Source: Loktanella sp. S4079
GTDB lineage: Bacteria; Pseudomonadota; Alphaproteobacteria; Rhodobacterales; Rhodobacteraceae
NCBI RefSeq assembly: GCF_000967725.1
Contig: NZ_JXYE01000002.1
Span: 124,001-188,000 of the forward strand
Reading direction: 5' to 3'
DNA: 64,000 nucleotides
The position numbers and the translations under genes are program-made. The notes under the pieces are model-generated. The model ran no database searches. It was not told the DNA's origin and worked only from the letters and a program-made list of their open reading frames with translations. Of the stretch, positions 48,173 through 56,330 are shown in pieces. Each line of letters opens with the position of its first letter. Position 1 is the first letter of the stretch.

Positions 48173-49630
48173 GTGAAAAATACGGCAGCAATCATCGGCG
48201 GTGGGGTCATTGGCGGTGGTTGGGCCGCACGGTTTTTGCTGATGGGCTGGGATGTTCGGGTGTTTGATCCAGACCCCGAAGCCGCCCGAAAAATCGGCGA
48301 GGTTATCGACAACGCACGCAGGTCATTACCCGGCCTTTCAGACGTTGCCCTACCTGCCGAAGGTCAGCTGAGCTTTCATGACACGATGTCAGAGGCGGTT
48401 CAGGGTGCACGCTGGATCCAAGAAAGCGTACCCGAGCGGATCGAACTTAAGCGCAAGGTCTACCAAACGCTTCAGGCGCATTGTGCGCCGGATGCGGTGA
48501 TTGGCTCGTCAACCAGTGGTTTCACCCCAAGCCAGCTGCATGATTGCGCCTTGCGCCCGGATCAGATCATCGTAGCCCACCCGTTTAACCCGGTTTATCT
48601 GTTGCCTCTGGTTGAGGTGGTCCCCGGCGCAGCGACCTCATCCGAGATAGTTCAATCAGCACAAGACATCCTGACAGGGGTCGGAATGTACCCGCTGGTG
48701 ATCCGGGCTGAAATCGACGCGCATATTGCGGATCGCCTGCTCGAGGCAGTCTGGCGCGAGGCGCTGTGGCTGATCAACGACGGGATTGCGACCACGGCCG
48801 AGATTGATGATGCCATCCGTTATGGCTTTGGGCTGCGTTGGGCGCAGATGGGTTTGTTTGAAACCTACCGGATCGCTGGCGGCGAAGCGGGGATGCGGCA
48901 TTTCATCGAGCAATTTGGTCCCTGTCTCGAGTGGCCATGGACCAAGCTGATGGATGTCCCAGAGCTGACCGATACGCTGATTGACACGATCGCGGATCAG
49001 TCGGATGCTCAATCTGGGGCGCTCTCTATTCGGGCGCTCGAGCGCAAGCGCGATGATAATCTTGTGAGCATCCTGCGCGGATTAAAGGCCCAAGACTGGG
49101 GCGCGGGCCAGCTATTGAACGCACATGATCGTCGCCTTTCATCGCATCATAGCTCTGAAATCGCTATCAACGGACCAATTGAGACAGTTGCGCGTGCGGT
49201 TCCGCTCGATTGGACGGATTACAACGGTCATATGAACGAGGCACGATATTTACAGGCCTTTGGCGATGCCACCGACCGCATGATGCAATTCGCAGGTGTG
49301 GACGACGCATATATTGCCGGCGGGGCGAGCTACTTCACCGCCGAAACGCATCTGCGCCACTTGGACGAGGTGCATGCGGGCGAAATGATCCGGATCGAAA
49401 CCCAAGTGATCTCGGGCTCTGGGAAAAAGATGCATTTGTTTCATCGGATGTTTTCTGGCGCTCGTGAAATCGCCACCGGAGAACATATGCTCATCCATGT
49501 AAGCCTAGAGACCCGTCGCGCATGCGAACCGGACGCTACAGTCGCTGCCAGACTGCACGAGATCGCGTTGGCACATGCGGCGTTGCCCCTGCCAGTGGGT
49601 GTTGGCAAGGCGGTTGGCGTCAAAGGATAA
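48173..49630 (+). CDS. lcdH: L-carnitine 3-dehydrogenase fused to a thioesterase domain
   Basis: A two-domain enzyme of 485 residues. The first part (about 1-320) is a 3-hydroxyacyl-CoA dehydrogenase-type fold (IIGGGVIGGGW at 6-16) that oxidises L-carnitine to 3-dehydrocarnitine. The second (about 340-470) is a hot-dog thioesterase (VPLDWTDYNGHMNEARYLQ about 344-362) that can split betainyl-CoA to glycine betaine. Starting codon is GTG at 48173. Together with the BKACE gene it converts carnitine to glycine betaine. Fusions of this type exist in related bacteria. Confidence 0.85.
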   Translation: MKNTAAIIGGGVIGGGWAARFLLMGWDVRVFDPDPEAARKIGEVIDNARRSLPGLSDVALPAEGQLSFHDTMSEAVQGARWIQESVPERIELKRKVYQTLQAHCAPDAVIGSSTSGFTPSQLHDCALRPDQIIVAHPFNPVYLLPLVEVVPGAATSSEIVQSAQDILTGVGMYPLVIRAEIDAHIADRLLEAVWREALWLINDGIATTAEIDDAIRYGFGLRWAQMGLFETYRIAGGEAGMRHFIEQFGPCLEWPWTKLMDVPELTDTLIDTIADQSDAQSGALSIRALERKRDDNLVSILRGLKAQDWGAGQLLNAHDRRLSSHHSSEIAINGPIETVARAVPLDWTDYNGHMNEARYLQAFGDATDRMMQFAGVDDAYIAGGASYFTAETHLRHLDEVHAGEMIRIETQVISGSGKKMHLFHRMFSGAREIATGEHMLIHVSLETRRACEPDATVAARLHEIALAHAALPLPVGVGKAVGVKG

Positions 49631-49635
49631 CGCGC

Positions 49636-50538
49636 ATGGAGCTTTGGATTCCGATCACCTTGGCGGCTGCGACGGCGCAGTCCGTCCGATTTATGTTGCA
49701 AAAGCGGCTAAAGGTGATGGCGCTGTCAACGGCGGGCGCGACCTTTGCGCGCTTCATCTATTCGACGCCCTTGGTTGCTGTGATCGCCATCGCGTATGCG
49801 ATGATGACAGCGCAGGGCGTGCCGCAGATACCCGGACAATTCTGGCTCTATGCTATCGCTGGTGGAACTTCGCAGATATTGGCAACCATGTGTGTGGTCG
49901 CATTGTTCAGCCATCGCAATTTTGCTGTTGGGATCACGTTTAAAAAAACTGAAGTTTTGCTAAGCGCATTGTTCGGATTTTTGCTGCTGGGCGATATTAT
50001 CACGGGATGGGCTATTACGGCGATGATCGTAGGGTTGATCGGGGTGCTATTGCTATCGGATCCCCCAAATGCAACTGGGCGATGGGTGCGCCGTGTCCTT
50101 AACCGCGCAACAGCATTGGGCATCGGTGCGGGCATCTTGTTCGGAATTTCGGGTAACGGATATCGCGGTGCGTCGCTGTCACTGGGGGAGGGGGATGTCT
50201 TTTACCGCGCGATTGTTACTCTTGCGATTGTGACGGCCATGCAAACCGCCGCAATGGCCATCTGGCTGTTGTGGCGCGAACAGGGCGAAATGCAAAAGGT
50301 GTTCCGCGCGTGGCGCATTGCGGGGCTTGTTGGGCTGACGAGCATGGTAGGCTCAATATGTTGGTTTAACGCCTACACTTTGCAAACGGCGTCTTATGTG
50401 AATGCGCTGGGCCAAGTAGAGCTGTTGTTTTCGCTCGCGATTGGGGCGCTCGCCTTTGGCGAAAAGATTAGCGCACGAGAATGGCAGGGCATTGCATTTT
50501 TGGGTGGAAGCATCGTTGTGCTGGTGATGCTTGGCTAA
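49636..50538 (+). CDS. DMT/EamA family transporter-like membrane protein
   Basis: A 300-residue protein with about ten membrane segments and two EamA-like repeats. ATG 49636 lies 6 bp after the carnitine gene stop, with AAGGA upstream; an upstream ATG at 49522 lies inside that gene and is rejected. It could export or import a carnitine-pathway or quaternary amine product, but the family is diverse, so substrate is unknown. Its end shares a CTAA stop with the convergent NUDIX gene. Confidence 0.8.
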   Translation: MELWIPITLAAATAQSVRFMLQKRLKVMALSTAGATFARFIYSTPLVAVIAIAYAMMTAQGVPQIPGQFWLYAIAGGTSQILATMCVVALFSHRNFAVGITFKKTEVLLSALFGFLLLGDIITGWAITAMIVGLIGVLLLSDPPNATGRWVRRVLNRATALGIGAGILFGISGNGYRGASLSLGEGDVFYRAIVTLAIVTAMQTAAMAIWLLWREQGEMQKVFRAWRIAGLVGLTSMVGSICWFNAYTLQTASYVNALGQVELLFSLAIGALAFGEKISAREWQGIAFLGGSIVVLVMLG

Positions 50539-51212
50539 AGCGGGCTTCGGCCACCGAGCCGCGTAACGAGGCGCTTTTCATCGTCATTGCGGAAAAACGG
50601 CACGGTTTGTGGTGAAGTGCCTGTGCGTATTTGCGCGTTAAGTTCAGCCAAGACGACCTGCGTGATGAACGGCAGATCGAAACCGCGTGCTTGCCCAAGA
50701 GGCACCCATTGCAAATGAGATAGCTCATCCTCGGCCCGGCCAAAATCATCTGGGTCGCTCACCAATGATGTTGCATCGGCCAAGAAAAAACGCGCGTCAA
50801 AGCGGCGTGGGCGGCCCGGCGGTGTAATCGCGCGAAAGAAAAATCGCAGTGCAGATCCGTTAGGGCGATGACCCGTCTTGGCAAAGCCACGCCAGCCACG
50901 CGGCGCATCGGGCCATTGATCGGGACGGCCAAGGATTTGACCAGTTTCTTCCCAAAGCTCGCGAATTGCGGCGGCCGCCAAAGCACTAGGGGGAATGCTG
51001 CTTTCTTGATCAAGCTGGCGCGACGTTTCTGGCACCAGATCAGAGACAGCAACCATTGCGTCATTCGCGTCAACAGCACCACCGGGGAATACAAATTTTC
51101 CGGGCATAAAGCTGGCCTCGCGGCCGCGTTGACCCATCAGTACAGCCGGTTCGTCGTGCGGGTCGCGCAGGATGATAATGGTTGCAGCGTCTTTGATTGG
51201 TATCTGCGTCAT
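50535..51212 (-). CDS. NUDIX hydrolase
   Basis: A 225-residue hydrolase with the NUDIX box pattern G-x5-E-x7-REUxEExGU visible as AAAAIRELWEETGQI (about 75-89). The N-terminus AATIIILRDPHDEPAVLMGQRG belongs to the acyl-CoA/ADP-ribose-type subgroup found in alphaproteobacteria. The substrate is unknown. Convergent with the transporter gene (stops share 50535-50538). DUF983 lies 21 bp upstream on the same strand. Confidence 0.85.
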   Translation of the reverse strand: MTQIPIKDAATIIILRDPHDEPAVLMGQRGREASFMPGKFVFPGGAVDANDAMVAVSDLVPETSRQLDQESSIPPSALAAAAIRELWEETGQILGRPDQWPDAPRGWRGFAKTGHRPNGSALRFFFRAITPPGRPRRFDARFFLADATSLVSDPDDFGRAEDELSHLQWVPLGQARGFDLPFITQVVLAELNAQIRTGTSPQTVPFFRNDDEKRLVTRLGGRSPL

Positions 51213-51233
51213 GTCTTTCGTGACGCAGATGGC

Positions 51234-51650
51234 CTAGCCCTTGTGGCCGAACCCATGCATGCGCCTTGCCCATTGGATTGCGACGATCATGCCCTTAAGG
51301 CGCGGCAAAAGATAGAGACACAGCGCAACTGAACCAACCGATAGCGTCGTTGCCATGATCCAAGGTGCGGGTTCCCAGATCACCCACATCAGGTGAATAG
51401 CAAATCCGATGATATGCGCGACGAGCAGAATTGTCAGATAGGCGGGGCCATCATCTGCGCGGTGATGGCTGAGCTCTTCGTGACAGGTGGGGCATTGATC
51501 AGCAACTTTTAGATAGCCGGTGAACATATGACCTTCGCCGCATTGCGGACAGCGGCGACGTAAACCACGCATAATTGCGGGCTTTGTTGGGCGGTCATCT
51601 GGTGTAAATGCGGTGGCGTCTGTCATCTGATTTCTCTGATCTACTGGCAT
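51234..51650 (-). CDS. DUF983 family membrane protein
   Basis: A 138-residue protein with an N-terminal zinc ribbon (CPQCGEGHMF and CPTCHEEL, about 35-59) followed by two transmembrane segments (about 71-90 and 95-115), the DUF983 arrangement. Function unknown. Two starts are possible, ATG 51650 or ATG 51626; I keep the first, with an AGG site, but this is uncertain. It may be co-transcribed with the NUDIX gene. Confidence 0.82.
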   Translation of the reverse strand: MPVDQRNQMTDATAFTPDDRPTKPAIMRGLRRRCPQCGEGHMFTGYLKVADQCPTCHEELSHHRADDGPAYLTILLVAHIIGFAIHLMWVIWEPAPWIMATTLSVGSVALCLYLLPRLKGMIVAIQWARRMHGFGHKG

Positions 51651-51824
51651 TATTGTTGACCTAATTTTCGCTGACTTAAAAGAGGGTAAGCCCCCACTTG
51701 CGGCGCCGTGTCGCGCAAGAGCCTAAACTTTTTTGCGGGTTTGGCGACGGAAATTTTCACCACCTGCGTTGAAGGAGGGTCTGCGGCACACAAGGCCGCA
51801 CATAACCTTCTTAGAGGAATGACA

Positions 51825-52322
51825 ATGAAAACGAAGATTTTGACGGCAGTAGTCCTTTCCGGTGTTGTGATGGCAGCAGGTGCGCTTTCGGCGCAGCCAG
51901 CGCCCGGCGAAATGCCAGAGCGCCCAGACTTTGCCACATTGGATGTGGACGCAGATGGCAACCTGACAATGGAAGAGTTGCAGGCGCGCGCTGACCAACG
52001 CTTTGCCGATATGGATACAGATGGTGATGGCGCATTGAGCGCGGAAGAACTGGTTGCGAAACGCGTTGCAGATGCTGAGGCACGGGTTGCGCGGATGATC
52101 ACCCGGTTGGATGCGAACGAAGATGGCATCTTGCAAATGGAAGAGCTCCAGCCACGTGGTGGCGCACGGTTTGAACGTATGTTCGAACGTATGGACGCCG
52201 ACCAAGATGGCGTGTTGAGCGAAGAAGAATTCGCTGCCGTCCAAGAGCGTATGATGGACCGTCGCGGTGATCGTGGCGAACATGGGCGCGGTTGGGGTCA
52301 CGGCCCACGCGGTAAGCACTAA
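51825..52322 (+). CDS. Periplasmic EF-hand calcium-binding protein
   Basis: A 165-residue protein with a Sec signal peptide (MKTKILTAVVLSGVVMAAGA) and four EF-hand loops: D40-x-D-x-DG, D63-TDGDG, D96-ANEDG and D124-ADQDG, each followed by EEL or EEF. The tail is His/Gly/Arg-rich. It should bind calcium outside the cytoplasm. ATG 51825 has GAGG seven bases before it. It directly precedes the sigma-factor gene cluster, separated by a hairpin. Confidence 0.85.
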   Translation: MKTKILTAVVLSGVVMAAGALSAQPAPGEMPERPDFATLDVDADGNLTMEELQARADQRFADMDTDGDGALSAEELVAKRVADAEARVARMITRLDANEDGILQMEELQPRGGARFERMFERMDADQDGVLSEEEFAAVQERMMDRRGDRGEHGRGWGHGPRGKH

Positions 52323-52331
52323 AATCGCTGG

Positions 52332-52360
52332 CGGCAGGGGGCAATGCGCCCCTGCCGTTT
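52332..52360 (+). terminator. Hairpin after the EF-hand gene
   Basis: CGGCAGGGG (52332-52340) pairs with CCCCTGCCG (52349-52357) around an 8-nt loop, then TTT. It can end the EF-hand transcript, which would separate it from the sigma-factor gene 36 bp further on. Confidence 0.7.
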
Positions 52361-52395
52361 GCTAAGACTACAGAATATCGGTAGCAAAGTTGTTA

Positions 52396-52983
52396 ATGAA
52401 CGTAACGCCAGACCCCTTTGCGGGCGCCCCGGACGAGGCGCTGCTCATTGCATTCGCCAATGGTGATGCACAGGCAGCGCATGCCTTGACGGTGCGGTTG
52501 TTGCCGCGGGTCGTGGCTCAGGCAACGCGGATGCTCGCCAATGCCGCCGAGGCCGAGGATGTCGCCCAAGAGGCTATGATCCGGCTGTGGCGGCAAGCCC
52601 CCGAATGGCGGCAAGGCGAAGCTTTGGTAACGACTTGGCTCTATCGGGTCACGGCAAACCTTTGCACCGACATATTGCGGAAACGGCGTGGTGGCGTTTC
52701 GTTGGATCAGGTCGATGAACCGGCCGACGGAACACCCAGCGTTACCGAGCAGTTGCAGACCAAGGCGCGAATGCAGGCACTTTCGGATGCCTTGGCTGCT
52801 TTGCCGGAACGTCAGGCGCAAGCCGTTGCATTGCGGCATCTCGAAGGGCTGTCCAACCCTGAAATTGCGCAGATTATGGACATTAGTGTGCGCTCGGTCG
52901 AAAGTCTGACCGCGCGTGGAAAACGGGCGCTGGCCGATATCATGTCGGGGCGGAAGGCAGAACTGGGGTATGATGATGACTGA
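52396..52983 (+). CDS. ECF RNA polymerase sigma factor
   Basis: A 195-residue sigma-70 family factor of the extracytoplasmic-function type. Region 2 (ANAAEAEDVAQEAMIRLWRQ, about 49-68, and the LYRVTANLCTDILRKRR segment) and region 4 (LPERQAQAVALRHLEGLSNPEIAQIMDISVRSVESLTARG, about 138-175) are clear. ATG 52396 is preferred over an in-frame TTG at 52390. Its end overlaps the next gene, which probably encodes its anti-sigma factor. Confidence 0.9.
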   Translation: MNVTPDPFAGAPDEALLIAFANGDAQAAHALTVRLLPRVVAQATRMLANAAEAEDVAQEAMIRLWRQAPEWRQGEALVTTWLYRVTANLCTDILRKRRGGVSLDQVDEPADGTPSVTEQLQTKARMQALSDALAALPERQAQAVALRHLEGLSNPEIAQIMDISVRSVESLTARGKRALADIMSGRKAELGYDDD

Positions 52984-53329
52984 TCATAATGATGACATGC
53001 TGGAAGACATTTTTGCGCAGGCGCGTTCGATTGCCCCGCGTCCCTCGGATGATCTGATGGCGCGAGTACTGGCCGAGGCGGTTATCCCGCAAGCCCCAGT
53101 GACGGCGCGGGTCGCCCCTCGCAGTTTGACCGAACGCGTTATGGATTTGTTGGGTGGTTGGCCCGCCGTGAGCGGGTTGGTAACTGCCACATGTGCAGGC
53201 ATCTGGTTTGGTGTGGCCCCGCCTGCTGCGGTCCAAGATTACGCCGCAGCCTATTTCGGGGATGAAGTAAGCATGAGTATTTTTAGCGAAGACACGCTCT
53301 ATGTCGCAGGAGACTTTATTGATGGCTGA
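52970..53329 (+). CDS. Probable anti-sigma factor, single membrane segment
   Basis: A 119-residue protein: an acidic cytoplasmic N-terminus (HNDDMLEDIFAQARSIAPRPSDDLM), one hydrophobic segment (about 68-82, LVTATCAGIWFGVAP) and a periplasmic tail of about 30 residues. No HxxxCxxC zinc motif is visible. Overlap with the sigma gene (14 nt) and with the sensor gene (8 nt) suggests a co-regulated trio. Anti-sigma activity is inferred from position and topology only. Three consecutive ATG codons at 52970-52978 make the start ambiguous. Confidence 0.6.
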   Translation: MMMTDHNDDMLEDIFAQARSIAPRPSDDLMARVLAEAVIPQAPVTARVAPRSLTERVMDLLGGWPAVSGLVTATCAGIWFGVAPPAAVQDYAAAYFGDEVSMSIFSEDTLYVAGDFIDG

Positions 53330-53804
53330 TCAGCAATCCAAAGCCGGGCGCACAATGCGCATTGTGCTGGTGGCTTCACTCGCGCTCAACCTTGCGGTTG
53401 CGGGGCTAGCGATTGGTGCAGTGACGTCGGGCAAGCTCCGCGACGGCCCACCACGTAGCTTTGATTTGGGATTGGGCCCCGTCGCGCGGGCATTATCCCC
53501 AGAGGATCGCCGTGAAGTCGCGCGCGCGCTCCGCCGTGCGCGCCCCGCCAACGATTTTGATATTCGCGTTCAGTTTTCGCGTTTGATTGGGGCTGTACGG
53601 GCTGATCCATTTTCGGTGGACACCCTGCGGTCGCTCATGGCTGAGCAATCGCAAATGAGTGAGCAGCTACGCTTTAATGCCCAAGAGGTTCTGATCGATC
53701 ACCTCGCATCTATGACCGTACAGGAACGCAACGAATTTGCTGATCGGTTGGTCGATGAATTGTCGCGCCTGCGCGAACGCGGGCATCACAAATCACGCGA
53801 TTGA
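53322..53804 (+). CDS. Periplasmic heavy-metal-sensor-like protein (CnrX/CpxP type)
   Basis: A 160-residue protein with an N-terminal membrane anchor (about 13-35, IVLVASLALNLAVAGLAIGAV) and a helical periplasmic domain rich in Arg, Leu and Ala (about 55-155; DRREVARALRRARPAND and ERNEFADRLVDELSRL), typical of the CnrX/Spy-type heavy-metal sensors. AGGAG is 10 bases before ATG 53322. The gene follows the sigma/anti-sigma pair and probably feeds it a signal. It ends tail to tail with the PleD-like gene, overlapping it by 12 nt. Confidence 0.75.
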   Translation: MADQQSKAGRTMRIVLVASLALNLAVAGLAIGAVTSGKLRDGPPRSFDLGLGPVARALSPEDRREVARALRRARPANDFDIRVQFSRLIGAVRADPFSVDTLRSLMAEQSQMSEQLRFNAQEVLIDHLASMTVQERNEFADRLVDELSRLRERGHHKSRD

Positions 53805-55184
53805 GGCGGCCATCGCGACCTGATCTCTTCCGGCGGATTTGGCAGCATAAAGTGCTGCGTCCGCTTGTTCGCAGATCGCATTGGGTTCACAGATTTGGCT
53901 AGGTTTATTGGGGCTCATTGCGACGCCAACCGAAATTGTGACGATCAATGGTTGATGCAGATCACCAATATCAAAAGGCTGGCCGTTCACCACCTTAAGT
54001 AGCCGATCTGCAGTGACTTGCGCCTCAGCGGCGGTCGTTCCGGGAAGAGCGATCAAGAACTCTTCACCGCCGACGCGGGCAACCAAATCGATCGCTCTTA
54101 GGTTATTCTTCAGTCGCTTGGACAGTTGTTTGAGCACGCAATCGCCCGCAGCATGCCCATAGGTGTCATTAATGGATTTGAAGTGGTCGATATCCAGCAT
54201 CATCACTGCCATAGCATCACCCGATGCCACGGCTTGTTTTGTCATTCGGCTGAGATGAGGATCAACATACCGCCGATTAAACAACCCGGTGAGCGGATCA
54301 GTCACTGCGGCCTGCAAACCGTCACGCACCGTATCGCGCAGTCTGTCGTGTAGCCGTTTGCGACGGATGAGCGCTTGGGCCCGCAATGCGATTTCGGCGG
54401 GAGAAGCATCGTTTGAGACGACGTCGTCAGCACCGAGGTCAAGGAACATCGCTGCCATTTCATCGGCCTGTTCCGGCACGATCACCAATTGCGTCGCCTG
54501 CCGGGTTTCCGGGCGTGCGCGTAGGTCCGAAACCAGCCCAAAGAACCGTGACGGTATCTGATCAGGGTCGCTGGCATCTACAACCAGCAAGTCGGGTGTT
54601 GGACGTAGCCGACCACCGCGCAACGCTGTGTCGGGATCAAGGGAACGCACGATTTGTCCTAACCCTTGGGTCAACGTCGCAAGCAGGTTACTGTCGGGGC
54701 ATCCTGCCGCCGATAACAACGATACATGCGCCGGTGTCTCAAATGTTGCGGCGGTTTCTTCAAACCCCAAAGCGCTGCGCGTACCATCGCGCAATTGCAA
54801 TTCCTGATGTGTACTGTGGACGCGTAGCAAGCTGCGAATGCGCGCCAGCAACAGCGCGTCATTGGTAGGGCGTGGCATTACATCATCGGCCCCAGCATCA
54901 AGCGCGGCAAAGCGCGCCTGCGGGGCCTCAGCAACGCCCATGGCGATGATCGCGATATTCTGGGTATGCGGGGATGTGCGGAGAGACTGGCAAAATTCGT
55001 GCAATTCGCTGACCGGTTCGCCAAGGCTGACCAATATCAAATCCGGCGGATTGTTTTGGATGCATTTTTCGGCCTCGGCCCGTGTTGCACAGACGTCCAC
55101 GCGAAATTGCGCCGCCAACATCTTGACCTTCATCACGATCCGGTTGGTCGCCACAGTGTCAACGATAAGTATGCGTCCGGGCAT
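53793..55184 (-). CDS. PleD-like diguanylate cyclase with degenerate receiver domains
   Basis: A 463-residue protein with two receiver-like domains (about 1-120 and 150-290) and a GGDEF domain (about 300-463). The cyclase looks active: GGEEF at 372-376 and the inhibitory I-site RAID at 363-366. The first receiver has Ser53 where Caulobacter PleD has its phospho-acceptor Asp53, and only one acidic-pocket residue (D9). The second receiver lacks an obvious acceptor too. So phosphorylation control may have been lost or replaced. ATG 55184 has GGAGG upstream. Confidence 0.85.
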   Translation of the reverse strand: MPGRILIVDTVATNRIVMKVKMLAAQFRVDVCATRAEAEKCIQNNPPDLILVSLGEPVSELHEFCQSLRTSPHTQNIAIIAMGVAEAPQARFAALDAGADDVMPRPTNDALLLARIRSLLRVHSTHQELQLRDGTRSALGFEETAATFETPAHVSLLSAAGCPDSNLLATLTQGLGQIVRSLDPDTALRGGRLRPTPDLLVVDASDPDQIPSRFFGLVSDLRARPETRQATQLVIVPEQADEMAAMFLDLGADDVVSNDASPAEIALRAQALIRRKRLHDRLRDTVRDGLQAAVTDPLTGLFNRRYVDPHLSRMTKQAVASGDAMAVMMLDIDHFKSINDTYGHAAGDCVLKQLSKRLKNNLRAIDLVARVGGEEFLIALPGTTAAEAQVTADRLLKVVNGQPFDIGDLHQPLIVTISVGVAMSPNKPSQICEPNAICEQADAALYAAKSAGRDQVAMAASIA

Positions 55185-55276
55185 TCTGCAATCCTCCACA
55201 GGGTTACCCCTATTTGCTGGAGACAAGTTGACTGAATTTGGTTAAAAAACAGTTTCCGAGAACTTAAGGAACGCTA

Positions 55277-55555
55277 ATGGATCATGAACGTGCGCAAGTA
55301 ATTGCTCTTCAAGCTTTGGGATGGCTTGTTGGTAATGATGAATTGTGTCCCGTATTTTTGGGTGCAACGGGTGGTTCTGCTGATGATCTGCGTGAAAAAG
55401 CAGGCGATCCCGCCTTTTTGGCCTCGGTTCTCGAATTTATCACGATGGATGACGCTTGGGTCATGGCATTCTGCGACACGATCGATTTGCCCTATGATAG
55501 CCCACTGCGTGCACGCTATGCCTTGCCGGGGGCAGAAGCCGTTCATTGGACCTGA
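55277..55555 (+). CDS. DUF3572 family protein
   Basis: A 92-residue protein of the DUF3572 family, seen by its patterns ALQALGWLVGNDELCPVFLGATG (about 10-32) and the closing FCDTIDLPYDSPLRARYALPG. Function unknown; it is characteristic of alphaproteobacteria and often lies beside PleD, here divergent from it. Confidence 0.85.
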   Translation: MDHERAQVIALQALGWLVGNDELCPVFLGATGGSADDLREKAGDPAFLASVLEFITMDDAWVMAFCDTIDLPYDSPLRARYALPGAEAVHWT

Positions 55556-55625
55556 ATGTTAATACCGAATTGACACCACGTTAACGCAAGGCTCTTTTGG
55601 CGGACATCAACAAGAGGGCAGCGGC

Positions 55626-56330
55626 GTGATCAAAGGTATTATCTTCGACAAAGACGGAACATTGTTTGATTTCAATGCGACTTGGGGCACATGGGCGCGG
55701 CAGATGATCGAGGCCGAGACCGCGGGCGATTCAGACAAGTTTGACGCGCTGACACAGGTGCTGGGCTATGATCCCGATGCTAACCGTTTTCGCCCAGGCA
55801 GTGTGGTGATCGCGTCGACCGTTGATACGGTCGCGGATCATATTTTGACGGTCTTGGATGGTGTGGCGAAACCGGAACTGATGGCGCGCATGAATTCAGC
55901 GGCAGCGCAAGTGACCCAGCAAGAGGCTGTGCCTCTGGGCGAATATTTTAGAGAGCTGTCCGATTTGGGGTTAGTGCTTGGGATCGCGACGAATGATGCC
56001 GAGGCTCCGGCGCTGCGGCATCTGGATCGGGCCGGGGTCAGAGACCAGTTTTCATTTATTGCCGGCTATGACAGCGGTCACGGGGCCAAGCCTGCGCCCG
56101 GTCAGCTCTTGGCATTTAGCGCACAAACGGGCATCGCGCCCAACGCCTGTGCGATGGTGGGCGACAGCACCCATGATCTTGATGCTGGGCGCGCGGCGGG
56201 TATGACAACAATCGGAGTTCTCACCGGGCCAGCCCCCAGAGAGGAACTGACCCCATTTGCCGATGTTGTGTTGGACAATATCGGCGCTATCCCAGGGTGG
56301 TTACGCGCCGAAGGATTGCTTGCCGCTTAG
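55626..56330 (+). CDS. HAD family hydrolase (phosphoglycolate-phosphatase-like)
   Basis: A 234-residue haloacid-dehalogenase-fold phosphatase with the motif DKDGTLFDF (8-16, nucleophile Asp8 and acid/base Asp10), a helical cap, and motif IV GDSTHDLDAGRAAG (about 179-192). The start is GTG 55626, with GAGGG upstream. Substrate unknown; phosphoglycolate or another small phosphate is the usual assumption. Its stop shares TTAG with the convergent znuA. Confidence 0.85.
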   Translation: MIKGIIFDKDGTLFDFNATWGTWARQMIEAETAGDSDKFDALTQVLGYDPDANRFRPGSVVIASTVDTVADHILTVLDGVAKPELMARMNSAAAQVTQQEAVPLGEYFRELSDLGLVLGIATNDAEAPALRHLDRAGVRDQFSFIAGYDSGHGAKPAPGQLLAFSAQTGIAPNACAMVGDSTHDLDAGRAAGMTTIGVLTGPAPREELTPFADVVLDNIGAIPGWLRAEGLLAA

